DNA of 6,777 nucleotides from Spirochaeta sp. (GTDB taxonomy: Bacteria; Spirochaetota; Spirochaetia; DSM-27196; Alkalispirochaetaceae). Made by a program: the position numbers and the translations under genes. The stretch is from assembly GCA_027859055.1 (NCBI GenBank), contig JAQIBO010000365.1, forward strand, positions 1-6,777, read 5' to 3'. The notes beneath the pieces are model-generated. The model did not search any database. It was not told the origin of the DNA and worked only from the letters and a program-made list of their open reading frames with translations. Positions 1 to 6,285 of this stretch are shown here, piece by piece. Numbering within the stretch: the first letter of the stretch is position 1; every line of letters begins with the position of its first letter.

Positions 1-2
1 AC

Positions 3-2423
3 CCCGCCCTGCGCGGACGGCTCTCCGCGGTCCGGGCGCCGCGCCTGATCGCGGCGGCACCCGGCGGTAGCGACGTCGCCGCCGGGCGCATCGTGATCGG
101 GGACGTCTCGTTTCAGCGCACCCAGAGCGTGACCCTGACAGATCCCGGCGCAAACAACAGCGGCGGCGTCTCCGTCGTCCCCGATCCCCGAACCGGCGGC
201 GCCTCCCTCCGCTCAACCCAGGACGTGGTGGGCTCCCGATTTGTCCCGGAGGAGAGCGACCAGCGGGTGATCCGCCTGGATTGGGACAACGCCGGCGGCG
301 ACGCCGGAGAAGTCGCGGCGGAGTTTCCAATCCCCGACTTTTCCACCCGGGCGTACGCGACGCTCCGGGGATATTTTTACCTGGAGGCGGGTGTGTCCGG
401 CGCCGCCGACGAAACGGTGTCCCTGGAGGTAAGCCCCTACCGCAACGCGCCGACCGGGGAAACGATCCGCGCGACGATACCGGCGGAGCGCCTGACCGTC
501 GGGTGGCACGAGGTGGAGCTTAACCTGCCCTCGGGGGACCTCACCGTGGACGGTTCGCGGGTATCCGGCGGCGCCGAAATCGGCAACAAGGTGGACAACG
601 TGCTGCTGCGGATCGGGACAATCACCGTCAACGGCATCGCGGCGGGCAAAGTGGAAACAGGAGAGCTCTACTTCGACGAACTCCACGCCGCCGACGCCCG
701 CACCGGATTTGCCGTCGCCGGCCGCGTCCAGGCGGACTGGAGCCGCACAGTGGAGACCGGCGCCCTCGCCGGCACCGAGTTTTACGTCTCCCAGACGGTT
801 GCCGCCCAGGGTGAAGACTTTCAGGCCGCCGGAAGCGCCGCCGCGGAAGCCGGTGCCGGCGATACCACTGCGGAGACGGAGATACCCGGCAGCGGCGCCG
901 TCGCCACCGAGTCCCGCGCAGGTCTCCGACGCGGACACCTGCATCTTGAGGGGGATGTCCGCGCCCGGGAAAGCGCCAACAGCACCGACGCGGCGTTCGG
1001 CCATACCGTGCAGACGCCGCTGCTTCCCGACGGCGCCCTCATCGTCCGGGAAACGTTCTTTCGCGATTACCGCACCGGCACGGAAGGATTCCAGCGCGGC
1101 GTGGGTCTCACCGCCAACGCTCCGGCGATCGGCAGATACCACGTCGAGAACCGGCAAGACGTTCGTGTATTTGACGCGGAACAGGCGTGGCAGATGGACC
1201 TGGCACCACCGGCGGTCGGACCGGTCCGGCTGACGGTGAACAGCGATGCCGCGTTATTTGCGCCGCGCTTTGATCTGGTCGCGGAAACGTATGGCGACAC
1301 GTGGGTGCGCAGCAACTCCTACATCGCACCCCTTCCCGCGCAGCGCAATCCCCAGGAGCGGCGTCAGGACAGTCGCGCCCAACTGGATATCGGGCCGTTG
1401 AAACTGGGCGGCAACGCCGGGTGGACCAATCGCAGCTCTCTGTCGGGGGAACAGGAGCACCGCCTCGGCCTCGACACGGCGCTGGAACTCGCGTTCACAC
1501 CGGACGGCCGGCGGCCGTGGAAGCTGACACCGTCGTATACCCGGGACTACGCGTTTACCGAGGAGGTTTCCAGCGCCGATTTCGCCGCCGACGGAGACGC
1601 GTGGAGCTCCCACGTCGGAACGGAACCCCTCGTGTTTACCGCGCCTCCGGTGGTGGAGCTGTTTGCCGCCGACGGCCCCGGCTCCGTGGCGCCGTTCAGA
1701 GAGAACGAGCTGAACCGCTCCTATGAGTCGGAAGGGCGAATCCGCTTCAGCCGCGCCTTTTCCTCCCGCGTAAGCGACCTGTGGACACCGGCGGATGTGG
1801 AAGCGCTGGTCCGCCGCTCGCTTCGCTGGGAAGCGGACAGCCGGGAAGACACGCGGCAGTGGCAACTCGGAATCACCGCCATTGCGATCAACCTGTTTGG
1901 CCGCGAGGGTTCCACGCCGACATTCGGCGCGTACCGCAGCGATGAGTTCCGCAACGCCGTCATTCTCGGTCTGCGGGAATCCCCGGGAAGCGATCGCGAA
2001 CCGACGTGGTCGATCGGTCTGGAGCAGGAAAGCAGCTTGTTTGGTGCGGGAGACAACCGGCTGGACCTGCTGACCGCGTTTGACATCTCCGGCGGGGCGG
2101 AACAGACCACCACCTTCGGCCACGAGGCCGCGTATGTGTGGGATCGCTTCACTTACCCGCCCCTGGCGGTATTTGAACGAATGGAGGACAAGCCGTTTTA
2201 CCGCCATGAAGAACGGCTGACCTACGAACGGCGTACCGCGGAGGGAGAGTTTACCGGCAGCACCCTGACGATCGGCCACGTGACCCGGCTCATGATCACC
2301 GAACAGGGGTCGATCAGTCTCTTCGGCGACCTGGGATGGATTACCGACCCCGGCGAGTACGAGGACGGCGCCCTGCATCTGATCGGACTCAGGATGGGAA
2401 TCGAGGGACGCCTCAGCTATTGA
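3..2423 (+). CDS. Large outer-membrane beta-barrel protein with jelly-roll domains, SprA-like (5'-partial)
   Basis: The frame is open from base 3 with no stop before 2423, so this is the last 806 residues of a longer protein. The GTG at 93 is the first possible start in frame but has no ribosome-binding site, and the coding-like sequence continues upstream of it. Residues about 1-45 look like the end of one beta-sandwich (GRIVIGDVSF). Residues about 65-230 form a jelly-roll-like module with STQ, an aromatic YATLRGYFYLE strand, GWHEVELNL (167-175) and the closing GELYFDELH (220-228). Residues about 275-304 are a low-complexity Ala/Glu/Gly/Thr insert. The rest is a long run of alternating-polarity strands ending in GIEGRLSY, a BAM-type C-terminal beta-signal. 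The segment order recalls SprA of the type IX secretion system, where STQ, a K-M-F-H-E strand and WVNELR occur in the same sequence. That comparison is from memory and rests on short motifs. It could instead be an unrelated large barrel with a carbohydrate-binding-like cap. Outer-membrane location is fairly likely; the function is unknown. Confidence 0.72.
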   Translation, partial: PALRGRLSAVRAPRLIAAAPGGSDVAAGRIVIGDVSFQRTQSVTLTDPGANNSGGVSVVPDPRTGGASLRSTQDVVGSRFVPEESDQRVIRLDWDNAGGDAGEVAAEFPIPDFSTRAYATLRGYFYLEAGVSGAADETVSLEVSPYRNAPTGETIRATIPAERLTVGWHEVELNLPSGDLTVDGSRVSGGAEIGNKVDNVLLRIGTITVNGIAAGKVETGELYFDELHAADARTGFAVAGRVQADWSRTVETGALAGTEFYVSQTVAAQGEDFQAAGSAAAEAGAGDTTAETEIPGSGAVATESRAGLRRGHLHLEGDVRARESANSTDAAFGHTVQTPLLPDGALIVRETFFRDYRTGTEGFQRGVGLTANAPAIGRYHVENRQDVRVFDAEQAWQMDLAPPAVGPVRLTVNSDAALFAPRFDLVAETYGDTWVRSNSYIAPLPAQRNPQERRQDSRAQLDIGPLKLGGNAGWTNRSSLSGEQEHRLGLDTALELAFTPDGRRPWKLTPSYTRDYAFTEEVSSADFAADGDAWSSHVGTEPLVFTAPPVVELFAADGPGSVAPFRENELNRSYESEGRIRFSRAFSSRVSDLWTPADVEALVRRSLRWEADSREDTRQWQLGITAIAINLFGREGSTPTFGAYRSDEFRNAVILGLRESPGSDREPTWSIGLEQESSLFGAGDNRLDLLTAFDISGGAEQTTTFGHEAAYVWDRFTYPPLAVFERMEDKPFYRHEERLTYERRTAEGEFTGSTLTIGHVTRLMITEQGSISLFGDLGWITDPGEYEDGALHLIGLRMGIEGRLSY
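825..914 (+). other. Ala/Glu/Gly/Thr-rich low-complexity segment inside the large OMP
   Basis: About 30 residues within the first gene consist almost only of Ala, Gly, Glu, Thr and Ser, with no regular hydrophobic alternation. The segment lies between the jelly-roll region and the main run of barrel strands, so it is probably a disordered loop or linker. The reading frame is kept through it. Confidence 0.5.
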
Positions 2424-2450
2424 GCACCTCAGCTATTGAGCACCTCAGCT
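2411..2450 (+). repeat. 16-bp tandem repeat, 2.5 copies, across the stop codon
   Basis: The unit CCTCAGCTATTGAGCA occurs at 2411-2426 and again, identical, at 2427-2442. The first eight bases occur a third time at 2443-2450. The first copy holds the last codons and the TGA stop of the upstream gene (2421-2423). Each unit contains the inverted arms CTCA and TGAG around a five-base loop. The array probably arose by a recent slippage duplication, because the two full copies have not diverged. The unit length is not a multiple of three, so readthrough of the TGA would not repeat the same peptide; it would reach another TGA in the same frame at 2451-2453. Confidence 0.9.
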
Positions 2451-2478
2451 TGACCGGGGACGGAAGAATGCCGATGAA

Positions 2479-2509
2479 TTCCGATATCGACCCACGCGTG
2501 GGCTATTAT
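2479..2509 (+). promoter_or_regulatory. Candidate promoter upstream of the barrel/FecR/mutL genes
   Basis: TATTAT at 2504-2509 matches the sigma-70 -10 consensus at five of six positions. The best upstream partner is TTCCGA at 2479-2484, a poor -35 match at a long 19-bp spacing, with the palindrome of 2491-2502 lying in the spacer. A long spacer holding a dyad is the layout of MerR-type promoters, but the -35 is too weak to rest on that. Transcription could equally read through from the gene upstream, since no terminator is visible in the gap. Confidence 0.25.
2491..2502. promoter_or_regulatory. Perfect 12-bp palindrome, possible operator
   Basis: CCCACGCGTGGG equals its own reverse complement over all 12 bases. 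It sits in the only intergenic gap, one base before a TATTAT hexamer and 62 bases before the start of the second gene. With no unpaired centre it makes a poor RNA hairpin and is not followed by a T run, so a protein-binding site is more likely than a terminator. No regulator is encoded in the window, and the symmetry does not extend into the flanks. Confidence 0.35.
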
Positions 2510-2552
2510 GTTGAGTGCAAATGAGGATATATACGTGAAACGCGCCCCCCGT

Positions 2553-2558
2553 AAGGAG
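2553..2558 (+). promoter_or_regulatory. Shine-Dalgarno site that fixes the start of the second gene
   Basis: AAGGAG lies six bases before the ATG at 2565. It supports that start over the in-frame ATG at 2508 and GTG at 2535, which would put a charged, non-signal-like extension in front of a normal signal peptide. Confidence 0.8.
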
Positions 2559-2564
2559 CCGGCA

Positions 2565-3971
2565 ATGAGCAGATACAGAACAATCGGCCTTTTTGCGCTG
2601 ACCGTCGCCGTTACCACCTTTTCGGTTCCGGCACAGGAGTCCAGCGCCGTCGATTCCGACACCGACAGTGCATCAGACGGTCCGTTTCAATTCGGCATCG
2701 GCATCACCCTCGGGGTGACCTCGTTCGAAAACGACGACGGCGAGATCGAAACGTTCCAGCTCCTGGGACTGCGCCCGGAGTTTTCCTATGGCAAGGTCGG
2801 ACTGGGCCTTGATCTCCCGCTGCACTACCGCTTCACCGGGGGCGACGGTGATGAGTTCGACGTCCGTGATGAGGACTGGGTTCCCGACGGAGACCGGTCG
2901 TTTCTTGACGTCTACCTGCCCAAATTTCGCTTCATCCGCTACGGATCCGAAGAAGACGACCTGTCCGCCCGCTTTGGCGGTTTTTCCACCGCAACCCTTG
3001 GCAGCGGATTTATCATGAACAGCTACTCCAACGAGCTCTTTCTGCCGAACCGACGGATCTTTGGCGGCGTCGTTTCTGTCGACGGTGACGCCTTCGGTGC
3101 GCCTTACGTCGGTTTTAAAGCGATCGCGGGCAACATGGCGGTATGGGATGTATTCGGCGCTCGTGCCTACGTGCGGCCCCTGGTCACAACGGACGTGCCG
3201 GTTCTCTCGGGGCTTCAAATCGGTTCCAGTATCGTTGTCGACCGCGCCCCGTTTTTTCACCTCACGCAAGACCCCTTCAGCCCGTACAGCGACGACTATG
3301 AAGGAACCAACCCGCCACCGCTGGATGCGCCGTCGGAGGATGTCGTGGTGTGGGGTCTCGACCTGCGCCAGCCGATCCTCGACAGTGAACAGATCAGCCT
3401 CGACCTTCTCGGAGATATGGCGTTTCAGGAACAACGGCGCGGCGGAATGGGCGGTTTCACCGGACGTCTTGCCGGCTTTCTCCTCTACGGCGGGCAACTG
3501 CGCATTACCGACGACAACTTCGTCCCCCAGTACTTTAACTACAGTTACGATCTGCGCCGAAACGAACGCTACGCGATCTACGACAAACAGCTCGCAGTTC
3601 CCGGCGGTGTCGGGTGGCTGGGCCGTCTGGGAGTCGCCGTATTTGACGACGATCTGGTGTTCGATACCAACGTGAGCGGGTCGTTCAACCCGCAGCCCGG
3701 CTCCTATCCGGAGCTTCGCAGTACCCTGACACTTGAGGAGGGGCTGATCCCCGCGTTTTCCGGATTCAGTTTCCAGGGCTCCTACACAAAATTCGACCTG
3801 CGCCGCTGGGACGATCTGACCGATGCGGAAAACGCGGTCATCGGCGCCCGTTTCAACATCCGTTCCGGGGCGGTATCGATTTCGCTGTTGTACGATCTGA
3901 CCTACGATCCGTACAATCCCGATGATCCGTGGGTGGTCACCTCCGGTCTCGAGAGCACGATCTCATTCTGA
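2565..3971 (+). CDS. Predicted outer-membrane beta-barrel protein (468 aa)
   Basis: I do not recognise a named family. Residues 1-23 form a signal peptide: basic MSRYR, a hydrophobic core LFALTVAVTTF, and a VPAQ end fitting cleavage near Ala23. Residues 24-39 are an acidic Ser/Asp-rich stretch. From residue 40 on there are repeated short amphipathic strands separated by Asp/Gly/Pro-rich turns, and no cytoplasmic-type transmembrane helix. The protein ends GLESTISF, with the terminal Phe and alternating hydrophobic residues expected of a BAM-recognised last strand. Much of the chain matches the barrel part of the next gene product, for example FGGFSTATLGSGFIMNSYSN (138-157) and GLDLRQPILD (264-273). 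The start codon is chosen by AAGGAG at 2553 and by the signal peptide. Its stop overlaps the ribosome-binding site of the next gene, which starts 11 bp later, so the two are very likely co-translated from one message. Pore, transporter or structural partner are all possible roles. Confidence 0.82.
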   Translation: MSRYRTIGLFALTVAVTTFSVPAQESSAVDSDTDSASDGPFQFGIGITLGVTSFENDDGEIETFQLLGLRPEFSYGKVGLGLDLPLHYRFTGGDGDEFDVRDEDWVPDGDRSFLDVYLPKFRFIRYGSEEDDLSARFGGFSTATLGSGFIMNSYSNELFLPNRRIFGGVVSVDGDAFGAPYVGFKAIAGNMAVWDVFGARAYVRPLVTTDVPVLSGLQIGSSIVVDRAPFFHLTQDPFSPYSDDYEGTNPPPLDAPSEDVVVWGLDLRQPILDSEQISLDLLGDMAFQEQRRGGMGGFTGRLAGFLLYGGQLRITDDNFVPQYFNYSYDLRRNERYAIYDKQLAVPGGVGWLGRLGVAVFDDDLVFDTNVSGSFNPQPGSYPELRSTLTLEEGLIPAFSGFSFQGSYTKFDLRRWDDLTDAENAVIGARFNIRSGAVSISLLYDLTYDPYNPDDPWVVTSGLESTISF

Positions 3972-3975
3972 GGAG
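3971..3975 (+). promoter_or_regulatory. Shine-Dalgarno site overlapping the previous stop codon
   Basis: AGGAG begins on the last base of the TGA that ends the second gene and lies seven bases before the ATG at 3983. This supports translational coupling and favours the 3983 start over the in-frame upstream ATG at 3929, which lies inside the preceding gene and would hide the signal peptide. Confidence 0.8.
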
Positions 3976-3982
3976 CGGTACG

Positions 3983-6268
3983 ATGAAACGATTTGGGTAT
4001 TTTACGGTTGTCGCCACCGCGTTCCTCACGCTTGTGGTACCCGGTCTCGCCGCTCAGCAGCCGATAGCTGTACTTGCGTACTTTGATGACGACCGGGAGC
4101 TGACAATAACCGATAAGAATGACTTCGAGGTCAATTTCTACATGGGAATGGGGCTCTCCCCGGGTGACTGGATCGAAACCGGAAACACCGCCGTAGAGAT
4201 TCGCCTCGACCCCAACGGCAGCATTATGCGCATCGCACCGAATTCAAATGTTCGAATGGATTCGCTTCAGGGTCGGGATGGGGCGCCGGCACACGAGCTG
4301 TCTGTACAGCAGGGGCGGTTTCGCATGATCGCCGCGCGCTACATCGACCGGGAGCCACGCTACCAGATCCGAACTCCCTCGGCGGTCGTGGGAGTTCGGG
4401 GCACCGATTTCGGCGTCCACGTGGTCCCGCGAGATGCCGCAGAAACGGAGGCTCAACCGGAGATTGAGAGCGACCAGCCGCCGCAGTACACCACTGAGAC
4501 GGAGGAGCTCTTCGTCTTTGCCGGTGAAGTGATCTTCACCAATTCCGTAACGGAGGAATCGGTCTTCGTGCAACGCGACCAACGGGTCGATCTCCACGGT
4601 GCCGAGTTTCTTCCGTTAACGATGCAGGCCTCCGACATCTCCCGGCGACGCTCGGGACTTGAGTTCCAGGAGTTGGATCCAAACCTGGTTCCGGGCATCG
4701 CCGTCCAACCTGAAACGGTTGAGGTGGCGGTTGAGCCGGAACCTGAGCCAGAGCCGGAACCGGAACCGGCCGACGACGGCCCCGGCGTTTTTGACCGGAT
4801 GTTTACCCGCCTTGCGGAGGTAAGCGGGCTCCAGGTCGGCTCCCTGACGGTCAACGAGGAGACGTTCGCCCGTGTCTCCGTTCAACCTTCGTTTTCACTC
4901 GGAGAACTCGACGTGGCGTTGAACTTCCCGATCATTTACGGAGACAACCTGTTTGACGGCGGTACCTGGTACCAGCCCGACGGCAACAACGAGTGGTCGT
5001 TTTCCGCCGATCAGAACTGGTCCGACGAGCCCCTTGTCGCGCTACGCGACCTCGGTACCGACGTGGCACTGAAGATCCATGCCGTCGAATATGCCGAACG
5101 CGGCGACCCGTTCTATCTGGCGGTGGGCAACCTTTCGTCGTTCACGATCGGCCAGGGCCTGCTAATGCGGAATTACGCCAACGACAGTGATTACCCCGCG
5201 GTCCGACGGGTCGGCTTCAGCTCAGGATTTGATACCGAGGAGTGGGGGCTGGAAGTTGTCGTCAACGACCTGACCGCCCCGGAGGTGTACGCCGGTCGAA
5301 TTTTCTTCCGCCCGGCTCAACCGGTTGTTCCGGCGGCGGTGGGTATCAGTGCGATTACCGATACCACGCCGGCGGGTCACATATCGTTGCAGGATCGCAG
5401 CGGCGATCCTCTGTCCGACGAGACGCTTGCGGTATTGACCGCCTCCCGCGACGGGAAACCGCTCTTCCTGAACGTGGCGATGGATCTGGAATTGCCGATC
5501 GTAGACCGGGAACGGTTCGACCTGACCGGCTTTGCCGAGGCGGGCGGGCTGATCCCGTATCTTCGAAAACCGACGAGCCTGGGGAGCGAGCAGGTCAACT
5601 CCGGACTCAAGACCAGCGCCCTCGTCGACTTCTCCTCGGGAGACCTCAAAAACGTCGGGTGGACCGCCGGCGCCCGTGGGCGTGCCGCAATCTTCGACTA
5701 CCGGCTCGAATTTCGCAGCTACAACGGAATCTTCCGGCCGGGATTTTACGGTCCCGGGTACGACCGGTTGCGGGGTACATATTCCGCGGAGATGATCCGA
5801 TATCTCACAAACACCGAAGCGGATCAATACCAGACGCAGACGATGGGAATCGCCGGCGAGGCGGGCACGGAGCTCGGTGAGGTCATTCGGGTTTCCTCGG
5901 GGTATTTCCTGCCGTGGGAACGCGCGGAAGACGGCGACTGGCAGGGCAGCAATGACGACGAGTTTGCGATCGAGCTGGCGGCGATGGACGGCCTGATTCC
6001 GTTTGGCGTCACCGCGGGAATCGCATACCGACGGCGGCACTTTGCCGCGACGATCGCCGGATGGAATGAGTACGCAGATGCCCACCTGTTTGACGCCTAC
6101 ACCACCGTTGAAGGGTACGCCCGATATCCGCTTTCAGAGATAATCGACGTGGAGGCGCGGGTATCCACCGCGGTGCTCCGCGACGAGTCCGGCGATATTA
6201 TCTATACCCGCGACGGGGCACCGCGAATCGCACCGGTACTTGCAATTCAGACACGGATCGGGTTCTAG
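3983..6268 (+). CDS. FecR-domain protein fused to a C-terminal outer-membrane beta-barrel (761 aa)
   Basis: Residues 1-24 are a signal peptide (MKRFGYF, hydrophobic core, cleavage near GLAA). Residues about 58-205 are a FecR-type domain: GDWIETGNTAVEIRL, the DPNGSIMRIAPNSNVRM strand pair and the diagnostic TPSAVVGVRGTDFGV (131-145), then an acidic insert (about 149-175) and a closing ELFVFAGEVIF strand (175-185). A linker with six Glu-Pro pairs (251-262) follows. Residues about 280-761 are a beta-barrel related to the preceding gene product, with VGNLSSFTIGQGLLMRNYAN (381-400), AMDLELPIVDRERFDLTG (499-516) and a C-terminal LAIQTRIGF beta-signal. Classical FecR is an inner-membrane sigma regulator with a cytoplasmic N-terminus. 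Here there is no such segment and no sigma factor gene nearby, so the FecR fold is probably used in the periplasm as a sensing, docking or wall-associated module. It sits 11 bp after the previous stop and 17 bp before mutL. Confidence 0.85.
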   Translation: MKRFGYFTVVATAFLTLVVPGLAAQQPIAVLAYFDDDRELTITDKNDFEVNFYMGMGLSPGDWIETGNTAVEIRLDPNGSIMRIAPNSNVRMDSLQGRDGAPAHELSVQQGRFRMIAARYIDREPRYQIRTPSAVVGVRGTDFGVHVVPRDAAETEAQPEIESDQPPQYTTETEELFVFAGEVIFTNSVTEESVFVQRDQRVDLHGAEFLPLTMQASDISRRRSGLEFQELDPNLVPGIAVQPETVEVAVEPEPEPEPEPEPADDGPGVFDRMFTRLAEVSGLQVGSLTVNEETFARVSVQPSFSLGELDVALNFPIIYGDNLFDGGTWYQPDGNNEWSFSADQNWSDEPLVALRDLGTDVALKIHAVEYAERGDPFYLAVGNLSSFTIGQGLLMRNYANDSDYPAVRRVGFSSGFDTEEWGLEVVVNDLTAPEVYAGRIFFRPAQPVVPAAVGISAITDTTPAGHISLQDRSGDPLSDETLAVLTASRDGKPLFLNVAMDLELPIVDRERFDLTGFAEAGGLIPYLRKPTSLGSEQVNSGLKTSALVDFSSGDLKNVGWTAGARGRAAIFDYRLEFRSYNGIFRPGFYGPGYDRLRGTYSAEMIRYLTNTEADQYQTQTMGIAGEAGTELGEVIRVSSGYFLPWERAEDGDWQGSNDDEFAIELAAMDGLIPFGVTAGIAYRRRHFAATIAGWNEYADAHLFDAYTTVEGYARYPLSEIIDVEARVSTAVLRDESGDIIYTRDGAPRIAPVLAIQTRIGF
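4733..4768 (+). repeat. Glu-Pro dipeptide repeat, periplasmic linker
   Basis: Six consecutive Glu-Pro codon pairs code a stiff extended spacer between the FecR domain and the barrel. Both Glu codons and three Pro codons (CCG, CCT, CCA) are used, so the repeat is kept at the protein level and is not a pure DNA microsatellite. By analogy with the Pro-rich spacers of TonB-type proteins, it may hold the FecR domain away from the outer membrane. Confidence 0.85.
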
Positions 6269-6270
6269 TC

Positions 6271-6275
6271 GGGGG
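6271..6275 (+). promoter_or_regulatory. G-rich ribosome-binding site of mutL
   Basis: GGGGG is the only purine block between the previous stop (6266-6268) and mutL. It lies ten bases before the ATG at 6286 but only one base before the ATG at 6277, so spacing favours 6286. It pairs weakly with the anti-Shine-Dalgarno sequence, and translation may depend partly on coupling to the gene upstream. Confidence 0.4.
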
Positions 6276-6285
6276 CATGGATGGC

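Noticed and set aside
213..1157. Long open frame on the - strand (314 codons) inside the large OMP gene
   Set aside because: GC-rich coding DNA commonly leaves the opposite strand open. Its translation is rich in Gly/Ala/Arg without a domain, and the + strand frame shows barrel strands and the beta-signal.
1254..2378. Open frame of 374 codons on the - strand
   Set aside because: It is fully covered by a convincing + strand gene, has no recognisable motif and no ribosome-binding site that I can see.
2491..2510. Palindrome read as a rho-independent terminator
   Set aside because: The symmetric core leaves no loop, the remaining stem is about four pairs, and the bases after it are not a T run.
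2508..2564. Upstream ATG that would lengthen the second gene by 19 residues
   Set aside because: The extension is charged and precedes a normal signal peptide, it has no good ribosome-binding site, and its ATG overlaps the candidate -10 hexamer.
2424..2564. Small RNA, tRNA or riboswitch in the intergenic gap
   Set aside because: Only 141 bp, with no cloverleaf, no conserved riboswitch core and no long stem beyond the short repeat and palindrome.
3929..3982. Upstream ATG that would lengthen the FecR-barrel gene by 18 residues
   Set aside because: It lies inside the preceding gene and would hide the signal peptide, while AGGAG at 3971-3975 is well placed for the ATG at 3983.
5222..6085. Open frame of 287 codons on the - strand inside the FecR-barrel gene
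   Set aside because: A composition shadow: Arg/Gly/Val-rich with no domain, opposite the conserved barrel region.
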